NCBI RefSeq assembly: GCF_019704135.1
Contig: NZ_AP024355.1
Coordinates: 2,784,001-2,848,000 of the forward strand
Direction of reading: 5' to 3'
Length of the DNA: 64,000 bases
Origin: Desulfuromonas versatilis
GTDB taxonomy: Bacteria > Desulfobacterota > Desulfuromonadia > Desulfuromonadales > NIT-T3
Shown: positions 57,732 through 64,000 of the stretch, in pieces
Layout of the letters: each line of letters begins with the position of its first letter
How positions within the stretch are numbered: position 1 is the stretch's first letter
Position numbers and translations under genes: made by a program
The notes under the pieces: generated by a model
Told to the model about the DNA's origin: nothing
Databases searched by the model: none
The model's input: the letters and a program-made list of their open reading frames with translations, nothing else

Positions 57732-59062
57732 CACTGCCCCCCGAAAAACAGCCGGACGATATCGTTGTAGAAGGCCAGGCCCATGAGCAACAGCAACAGG
57801 ATCAGACCGATCTGCTGAGCGATCTCCCGGGCCCGCAGGGACAGGGGGCGGCGCAGCACCAGCTCGAACAGGTTAAAGAACAGGTGTCCCCCGTCGAGGA
57901 TCGGTATCGGCAGCAGGTTGAGGATGCCCAGCTGAATACTGAGAAATGCCAGGATGGTAAGAACGCTGGACAGGTCGGTCTGGGCAGCCTGGCCGGCAAT
58001 CTGCACCACGGTGATCGGACCGCCGATATTCTTGGCGGACACATGGCCGGCAAACAGCTTCTGAATGAAGACCAGGGTCAGTTCGATCAGCTCCAGCGCC
58101 CTTTCGGCCCCGGCCCGGATGGCATCCACCAGGCCGAACCTTTTGAAAACAGTATCCTGATGGGGAGCTATGCCGATCAGGTAATCGGCCCCGTCGGCCT
58201 CTTCGCGCACGGGCGTGATGGTGAGTTCCAGGAGCTCACCTCCCCGCTCAACCACAAAAGCCTGCGGCTCGGCGCCCAGTTCCTGGATATTCACCTTGAG
58301 GTCGTACCAGGACTCGATGGGCCGATCGGCAATGGCGACGATCCGGTCGCCGACGGCCAGGCCGGCTTCCTGCGCCGGCATCCCGGGAGCGAGCCCGCCC
58401 ACCACCGCATCCTGGCGGGGCAGCAGACCGAGGGACTGCAGCCCTTCGACGCCACCATCCTCGGGAGTCATGACCAGCCGGGTCAGGCTGCCCCCCCGGG
58501 CGACTTCGATATCCAGGGGCGATCCGGCATGGGAGATGATGGCATTGTTGGTAGCCGACCAGGTCGCCACCTCGTCGCCGTTTATGCTGACCAGGCAGTC
58601 GCCGGGCTCAAACCCCGCGCGCGCACCGTCAGTGCCAGCCACGACATGTCCGATACAGGGGGAACGATCGAGGTAAGCCGGCAAGTTGACGCCGACCAGG
58701 TAGGCAACCGGCAGCACCAGAAACGGCAGCAGCAGGTTCATGAAGGGGCCTGCGGCGATGATGGCGGTGCGCCGGGAGACCGGTTTGTTGGCAAAAGAAC
58801 GCTCCAACTCCTCGGGGCTTAAAGGGGCCTCTTCACCCTCCTCCCCGCCCCCCTCGCCTAGCATCTGCACATAGCCCCCGAGGGGAATGGCGCAGATCAT
58901 GTACTCGGTTTCCCCCCATTTTTTCGAAACCAGCCGGGGGCCGAAGCCGAGGGAGAACTTGAGGACCTTCACGCCAGCCATTTTGGCAACGCAGAAGTGT
59001 CCGAACTCGTGTACGAAAACCAGGATGCCAAGCATGATAATGCCAGCGATCAGGGTCACCAT
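57731..59062 (-). CDS. rseP: RIP metalloprotease RseP (site-2 protease)
   Basis: 443 residues from ATG 59062 (GGAGGATTC upstream). Zinc motif FVHEFGHFCVAK in helix 1, PDZ domains in the periplasmic part (about 120-300), and the third zinc ligand region LLPIPILDGGHLFF. Cleaves anti-sigma factors and remnant signal peptides within the membrane. Standard dxr-rseP order. Confidence 0.96.
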   Translation of the reverse strand: MVTLIAGIIMLGILVFVHEFGHFCVAKMAGVKVLKFSLGFGPRLVSKKWGETEYMICAIPLGGYVQMLGEGGGEEGEEAPLSPEELERSFANKPVSRRTAIIAAGPFMNLLLPFLVLPVAYLVGVNLPAYLDRSPCIGHVVAGTDGARAGFEPGDCLVSINGDEVATWSATNNAIISHAGSPLDIEVARGGSLTRLVMTPEDGGVEGLQSLGLLPRQDAVVGGLAPGMPAQEAGLAVGDRIVAIADRPIESWYDLKVNIQELGAEPQAFVVERGGELLELTITPVREEADGADYLIGIAPHQDTVFKRFGLVDAIRAGAERALELIELTLVFIQKLFAGHVSAKNIGGPITVVQIAGQAAQTDLSSVLTILAFLSIQLGILNLLPIPILDGGHLFFNLFELVLRRPLSLRAREIAQQIGLILLLLLMGLAFYNDIVRLFFGGQ

Positions 59063-59073
59063 GAATCCTCCGG

Positions 59074-60231
59074 TCAATGGGCGGCGGCGATTATCCGGCG
59101 GGCTGACTGGCGGGCCTGTCGATCGGCCCGCAGATATCCGTCGATGTGGCTCAGCGGCTCGCCCGGATGGCTGTCGAGGGTAGCCCGGATGATTACCGGG
59201 ATGTCGAGGAAAGCGATCTGGCCGTTGAGAAACGCCTCAACCGCCACCTCGTTGGCGGCATTGAGCACGGCGGGGGCCGAGCCCCCTTCCCGCAGGGCCT
59301 CGTAGGCCAGGCTCAGGCAGGCGAAGCGGGCCGGATCGGGTGTCTCGAAGGTCAACGACCCCAGCGAGCAAAGATCCAGCGGCGGCAGGTTCAGGGGCAG
59401 CCGTTCCGGATAGCTGAGCGCATAGGCGATCGGCGTCTTCATGTCCGGGATCCCCAGCTGGGCGATCACCGAACCATCAAGATACTCGACCATGGAGTGA
59501 ACGATGCTTTGCGGATGGATGTGCACGGCGATCCGCTCGGCCGGCAGGTCGAAGAGCCAGCGGGCCTCGATCACCTCGAGCCCCTTGTTCATCATGGTGG
59601 CGGAATCGATGGAGATCTTGCGCCCCATGCTCCAGTTGGGGTGATTCAGGGCATCACCGGGAGTCACGCCCTTCAACTGGGCCAGCGAGTGGTTGCGAAA
59701 CGGCCCTCCGGATGCGGTCAGGATCAGGCGCCGGACATCGCTGCGCCGGTGCCCTTCGAGAGACTGGAAGATGGCCGAGTGCTCACTGTCGACGGGGTAC
59801 AGGCTGACCCCCTTGCGGGCCACCGCCTCCATCACCAGCGGCCCGGCGGTAACCAGGGTCTCCTTGTTGGCCAGCGCGATGTCCTTGCCGGCTTCGATGG
59901 CCGCCATGGTTGGCACCAGGCCCGCAGCCCCGACGATGGCGGAGAGCACCATATCCACCCCGGAAAGGGAGGCACAGGCGATCATCCCTTCAACCCCACA
60001 GAGGATCTCGGGCGCCTCTGTGCCGAGCCGCTGCCGCAAGGTGGCGGCGTCGGCCGGGTCGACCACCGCGACGAGCAGCGGGCGGAACCGGCGGATCTGC
60101 TCTTCGAGTCGCGTCAGATTGCTCCCCGCGGTGAGCGAGAGCACGCGGTAGCGATCAGGGTAGGCAGCGACGATCTCCAGGGCGCTCACCCCGATGGAAC
60201 CGGTGGAGCCGAGAATGGCAAGATTTTTCAT
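59074..60231 (-). CDS. dxr: 1-deoxy-D-xylulose-5-phosphate reductoisomerase
   Basis: 385 residues. Second step of the MEP pathway. NADPH motif [15 protein letters not shown], metal and substrate segments [12 protein letters not shown] and [17 protein letters not shown]. Three bases behind cdsA. ispH of the same pathway is also in this window. Confidence 0.97.
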   Translation of the reverse strand: MKNLAILGSTGSIGVSALEIVAAYPDRYRVLSLTAGSNLTRLEEQIRRFRPLLVAVVDPADAATLRQRLGTEAPEILCGVEGMIACASLSGVDMVLSAIVGAAGLVPTMAAIEAGKDIALANKETLVTAGPLVMEAVARKGVSLYPVDSEHSAIFQSLEGHRRSDVRRLILTASGGPFRNHSLAQLKGVTPGDALNHPNWSMGRKISIDSATMMNKGLEVIEARWLFDLPAERIAVHIHPQSIVHSMVEYLDGSVIAQLGIPDMKTPIAYALSYPERLPLNLPPLDLCSLGSLTFETPDPARFACLSLAYEALREGGSAPAVLNAANEVAVEAFLNGQIAFLDIPVIIRATLDSHPGEPLSHIDGYLRADRQARQSARRIIAAAH

Positions 60232-60234
60232 AGA

Positions 60235-61038
60235 CTATCCCTGCCCCGCGAATTTCAGCAGGGCAAAGTAATAAGCGGCCGGAAAAGCGAACAACAGGCT
60301 GTCGAGCCGGTCAAGAATCCCGCCATGACCGGGGATCATGCGACCGGAGTCCTTCACCCCGAAGCTGCGCTTGAGCATGGATTCGAAAAGGTCCCCCACC
60401 TGGCCGAGCGCTCCCAGGCCCAGACCCACCACCAGGCAATCGAGCCACGAGAGCACAGGAAGAAAGGCTGCACTGGCCAGCGCCGCACCAAACACGCTCC
60501 CGGCAAGCCCCCCCAGGGCTCCCTCCACGCTCTTGTTGGGACTGATCGCCGGATAGAGTTTGCGCCGACCAAAGTTGATCCCCGTGAAATACGCGCTGGT
60601 ATCGCCGGCCATCACCACCACCAGGACCAGAAAAATCCACTCCCGGCCATAGGGGAGTTCGCGCAGAAGAACCATGTGGCTGAGCAGCACGGGGATATAC
60701 AGGTAGCCGAGCAGCACCAGGGACAGATGCTGCACCACCTTGGCAAGATCACCAAAACGAAACAGGAACAGGGTGGCGAACAGCAGCACCACCAGGGTCA
60801 GGGCCGCGGGGATGGCTTGGGCGCCGGCCAGGCAGCACAGCGGCAGCAGGACGCCTGTCCCGATGGCCAGGGCCCGTTCGCCGGAGCGCTCGGCGGCAAG
60901 GCTCATGGCATAAAACTCCACCAGGGCCAACCCGCAGGCCCCGGCGATCAGCAGGGCGAACCAGGTCGCATTGGCGTAGCCGATAAACCCGATCAGCAGC
61001 GGCAGGAGGATGAGCGCCGTAATGATTCGCTGTTTAAT
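60235..61038 (-). CDS. cdsA: Phosphatidate cytidylyltransferase with apparent AUU start
   Basis: 267 residues if translation begins at ATT 61038, six bases after GGGGAGG. The first canonical start in frame is a TTG at 60930, which would delete the first membrane helix (IITALILLPLLIGFIGYANA); no ATG, GTG or TTG lies upstream in frame near the ribosome site. About eight membrane helices; the C-terminal signature KDSGRMIPGHGGILDRLDSL is intact. Makes CDP-diacylglycerol. The ATT overlaps the uppS stop, so translational coupling is likely. Confidence 0.88.
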   Translation of the reverse strand: MKQRIITALILLPLLIGFIGYANATWFALLIAGACGLALVEFYAMSLAAERSGERALAIGTGVLLPLCCLAGAQAIPAALTLVVLLFATLFLFRFGDLAKVVQHLSLVLLGYLYIPVLLSHMVLLRELPYGREWIFLVLVVVMAGDTSAYFTGINFGRRKLYPAISPNKSVEGALGGLAGSVFGAALASAAFLPVLSWLDCLVVGLGLGALGQVGDLFESMLKRSFGVKDSGRMIPGHGGILDRLDSLLFAFPAAYYFALLKFAGQG

Positions 61039-61780
61039 GATCGGCCTCCCCTTCTGAATCGGCGGAATCCTTGAGCTGAGCGCCGGTCAACCCGAAGCGC
61101 CTCTGCCGGTGGCCGAATTCGCCCAGCGCCTGGTGCAGGTCCTCGATGCCGAAGTCGGGCCACAGCGAATCGGTAAAGTAGAGTTCGGTGTAGGCCAGCT
61201 GCCAGAGCAGAAAATTGCTGACCCGCATCTCTCCGCTGGTGCGAATCAGCAGATCGGGGTCGGGGATATCCCTGGTGTCGAGAGCGCCGGAAAATACCCG
61301 GTCGTCAACCTGCTCGGGTACCAGCCGCCCTGCCAGCATCTCGGCCCCCAGGTGGCGCACCGCCCGCAGGATCTCGTCCCTGGCCCCGTAGGAAAGCGCC
61401 AGGGTCAAAACCATTTCACGGTTTTCAGCGGTGCGGGCCACGGTGTCCTTGAGCACCTGGGCGACTTCCCGGGGGAGCCGGCGGATGTCACCGATGACGT
61501 TGAGCCGGATGCGCTGGCGGAGCATGGTCTCCAGCTCGGAGCGCAGATAATGGCCGAGCAGCCCCATCAGGGCGTTCACCTCGTCGTCGGGGCGCCCCCA
61601 GTTCTCCGAACTGAAGGCGTACAGGGTGAGATATTCAACCCCCAGGCTGCGGCATTCCTCGACGATGGTCTGCACCGCCTCCACGCCGCGCTGGTGCCCG
61701 GCGATGCGGGGCATTTGACGAATCTCGGCCCAGCGGCCGTTGCCGTCCATGATGATGGCCAGGTGTCGTGGAATACGCAT
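61034..61780 (-). CDS. uppS: Undecaprenyl diphosphate synthase
   Basis: 248 residues from ATG 61780. Makes the C55 lipid carrier. IIMDGNGRWAEIR with the catalytic aspartate, GHQRGVEAV, YAFSSENWGRP and DLLIRTSGEMRVSNFLLWQ. Normal length. The Shine-Dalgarno sequence is weak. Overlaps the start of cdsA by five bases. Confidence 0.96.
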   Translation of the reverse strand: MRIPRHLAIIMDGNGRWAEIRQMPRIAGHQRGVEAVQTIVEECRSLGVEYLTLYAFSSENWGRPDDEVNALMGLLGHYLRSELETMLRQRIRLNVIGDIRRLPREVAQVLKDTVARTAENREMVLTLALSYGARDEILRAVRHLGAEMLAGRLVPEQVDDRVFSGALDTRDIPDPDLLIRTSGEMRVSNFLLWQLAYTELYFTDSLWPDFGIEDLHQALGEFGHRQRRFGLTGAQLKDSADSEGEADH

Positions 61781-61882
61781 GCAGGATGGTTCTCGCTTGG
61801 TCGGGCTGATTTTTAAGGAGCCTAACCTAGCACGAAAACATCGGTTCAGGCAAGAAGGGATGCGCGGGAGGGGGAAAAGCAC

Positions 61883-61904
61883 GGGGCGCCGTCGCCGGCG
61901 CCCC
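61883..61904 (-). terminator. Hairpin after the ferredoxin gene
   Basis: A 9-bp GC stem (GGGGCGCCG with CGGCGCCCC) and a 4-base loop, followed on the minus strand by GTGCTTTT. Confidence 0.7.
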
Positions 61905-61916
61905 GCGGTCGCTACA

Positions 61917-62075
61917 TTATTCGATGATGGCGTTGACCGGGCAGCTGTCCACGCAGGCTGCGCAATCGGTGCAGTCGTCATTGATGGCGTACTTGTCGCC
62001 GGATTCAACGATGGCGCCCACCGGGCAGGCGTCCACGCAGGTTCCGCAGGCGATGCATTCGTCATTGATCTTCAT
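61917..62075 (-). CDS. 2[4Fe-4S] ferredoxin
   Basis: 52 residues from ATG 62075 (AAGGAGAG upstream). Two complete cluster motifs, CIACGTCVDACP and CTDCAACVDSCP. Clostridial-type low-potential electron carrier. Unusual place, between frr and uppS; a terminator follows, so it probably belongs to the tsf-pyrH-frr transcript. Confidence 0.95.
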   Translation of the reverse strand: MKINDECIACGTCVDACPVGAIVESGDKYAINDDCTDCAACVDSCPVNAIIE

Positions 62076-62112
62076 AGCTACTCTCCTTTGTTGTATTGGC
62101 CCGGGAAATCGT

Positions 62113-62670
62113 TCAGATTTCCATGACCTCCTTCTCCTTGGCCGCAATGGCCTCGTCGATCTTCTTGACGAACTCGTCGGTCAGCTCCTGAATCTCTTTT
62201 TCGCCGCGCTTGAGTTCGTCCTCGGAAATTTCCTTGTCCTTCTCGAGCTTTTTCATGGTTTCGTTACCGTCACGCCGGGCGTTGCGCACCGCGATCTTGG
62301 CATCCTCACCCATGCGTTTGATCAGCTTGACCATTTCCTTGCGCCGCTCCTCGGTGAGCGCAGGGATGATGATACGGATCAACTGGCCGTCGGAGGAGGG
62401 ATTGAGCCCCAAGTCCGACTTGAGAATCGCTTTTTCGATTTCGGGGATGAGGTTCTTCTCCCAGGGCTGAATGGTGATCAGCCGGGGTTCGGGCACGCTC
62501 AGCGTCCCCACCTGGTTAAGCGGGGTGGGCGTCCCGTAATAATCGACCCTCACCTCGTCGAGCAGGGTGGTGGAGGCGCGCCCGGTGCGGACCTTGGTAA
62601 AGTCCTTCTTCAGGGCATCCACGGACTTGCTCATCCCGGTGCGGGTCCTCTTGATGACGTCTGCATACAT
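62113..62670 (-). CDS. frr: Ribosome recycling factor
   Basis: 185 residues from ATG 62670. Splits post-termination ribosomes with [37 protein letters not shown] and [16 protein letters not shown] are typical. Five bases behind pyrH. Confidence 0.97.
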   Translation of the reverse strand: MYADVIKRTRTGMSKSVDALKKDFTKVRTGRASTTLLDEVRVDYYGTPTPLNQVGTLSVPEPRLITIQPWEKNLIPEIEKAILKSDLGLNPSSDGQLIRIIIPALTEERRKEMVKLIKRMGEDAKIAVRNARRDGNETMKKLEKDKEISEDELKRGEKEIQELTDEFVKKIDEAIAAKEKEVMEI

Positions 62671-62675
62671 GGCGG

Positions 62676-63422
<747 letters not shown>

Positions 63423-64000
63423 TTATTTCGTGCTCAGCGCGGCAACCTCGGAGGCGAAGTCATCGGCTTTCTTTTCGATCCCCTCGCCCAACTGGAAGCG
63501 GCAGAAGCGGGTCAGGGCAACCTCGGCGCCAATTTCCTTGGCGAGGGCGGCGACAACCTTGTTGACCTTCTGGTCGGGATCGATCACATAGGCCTGCTCA
63601 AGCAGACAGATCTCGCCGAAGAACTTGTTGACCTGTCCTTCGAGAATCTTTTCGATGATGTTGTCGGGCTTGCCACTCTCCTTGGCCTTGACCCGCATGA
63701 TGTCCTTCTCGCGATCGAGAACCTCGGAGGGAACCTCTTCGCGCTTGAGGTACTGGGGGTTGGCGGCCGCCACGTGCATGGCCAGTTGCCGGGCAAGGGC
63801 GACAACGCGCTCGTCGTCGGCCTTGGCGGTGGCCAGCTCGACCAGCACCCCGATTTTGCCGGCACCGTGAATGTAGGAGGCGACCACCCCGGGCTCTGCG
63901 GCGAAGCGGGCAAAGCGGCGGATGTTCATGTTTTCGCCGATGGTGGCGATCTGGTGGGTCAGCTCTTCGCTGACGGTGCGGCCGGTACCGGGAAAGTCGA
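63423..64000 (-). CDS. tsf: Elongation factor Ts (N-terminal part outside window)
   Basis: Partial: about 192 codons, open at base 64000. Contains ELTHQIATIGENMNIRRF, the core of EF-Ts, and its C-terminal dimerisation part. Exchanges GDP for GTP on EF-Tu. The UBA-like N-terminus and the start lie beyond the window, where rpsB is expected. Confidence 0.95.
   Translation of the reverse strand, partial: DFPGTGRTVSEELTHQIATIGENMNIRRFARFAAEPGVVASYIHGAGKIGVLVELATAKADDERVVALARQLAMHVAAANPQYLKREEVPSEVLDREKDIMRVKAKESGKPDNIIEKILEGQVNKFFGEICLLEQAYVIDPDQKVNKVVAALAKEIGAEVALTRFCRFQLGEGIEKKADDFASEVAALSTK

Overview
The window looks like a chromosomal core segment from a high-GC member of the Desulfuromonadales (Geobacter, Desulfuromonas or Geoalkalibacter type). 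The reasons are gene order and content: an ilvD-ilvB-ilvN-ilvC-psd-leuA-leuC-leuD-leuB-asd cluster, a leucine T-box before leuA, tsf-pyrH-frr-uppS-cdsA-dxr-rseP, queA-tgt-yajC-secD-secF, pheA-tyrA-aroA-cmk-ispH-rpsA, bacteriohemerythrin, and a sensor with a c-type heme motif. Genus is inference. I saw no tRNA, rRNA, insertion sequence, prophage or CRISPR array.

Layout. 1-2574 (minus): two envelope lipoproteins, a DUF4292-like protein (cut by the window edge) and a TPR protein. 2993-9107 (plus): an APH/AAA kinase fusion, a small membrane protein, then an SLC5 transporter-STAC-GAF-PP2C phosphatase reading frame split by one in-frame UAG (6870-6872), followed by STAS and RsbW-like proteins. This is a transporter-linked partner-switching module. 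9111-11496 (minus): HAD phosphatase, lgt, pseudouridine synthase. 11678-12781 (plus): Glu/Leu/Phe/Val-type dehydrogenase. 13044-13464 (plus): a 6S RNA followed after a few bases by a second, unidentified structured RNA and a strong terminator. 13494-21994 (minus): thioesterase, ihfB, sppA, rpsA, ispH, cmk, aroA, tyrA, pheA. 22195-23834 (plus): aminotransferase and bacteriohemerythrin. 23865-32599 (minus): recJ, beta-helix lipoprotein, TPR protein, secF, secD, yajC, tgt, queA, DUF2065. 32936-37206 (plus): a heme-motif HD-GYP protein overlapping a GGDEF protein. 37266-41835 (minus): ygiQ, DUF6485, argC, rpsI, rplM, universal stress protein. 41953-56425 (minus): truA, ecfT, asd and the branched-chain amino acid cluster with psd. 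56721-64000 (minus): DUF465 protein, tsaB, rseP, dxr, cdsA, uppS, ferredoxin, frr, pyrH and the C-terminal part of tsf.

How the genes work together: the minus-strand clusters carry leucine, isoleucine/valine and aromatic amino acid synthesis, protein export, queuosine tRNA modification, translation factors, and isoprenoid, undecaprenyl and phospholipid precursor synthesis. The plus-strand islands are mostly signalling: the partner switch, cyclic-di-GMP turnover, and 6S RNA control of RNA polymerase. The observations most worth following up are the UAG-split transporter-phosphatase, the structured RNA behind 6S RNA, the apparent AUU start of cdsA, and the heme-motif HD-GYP/GGDEF pair.
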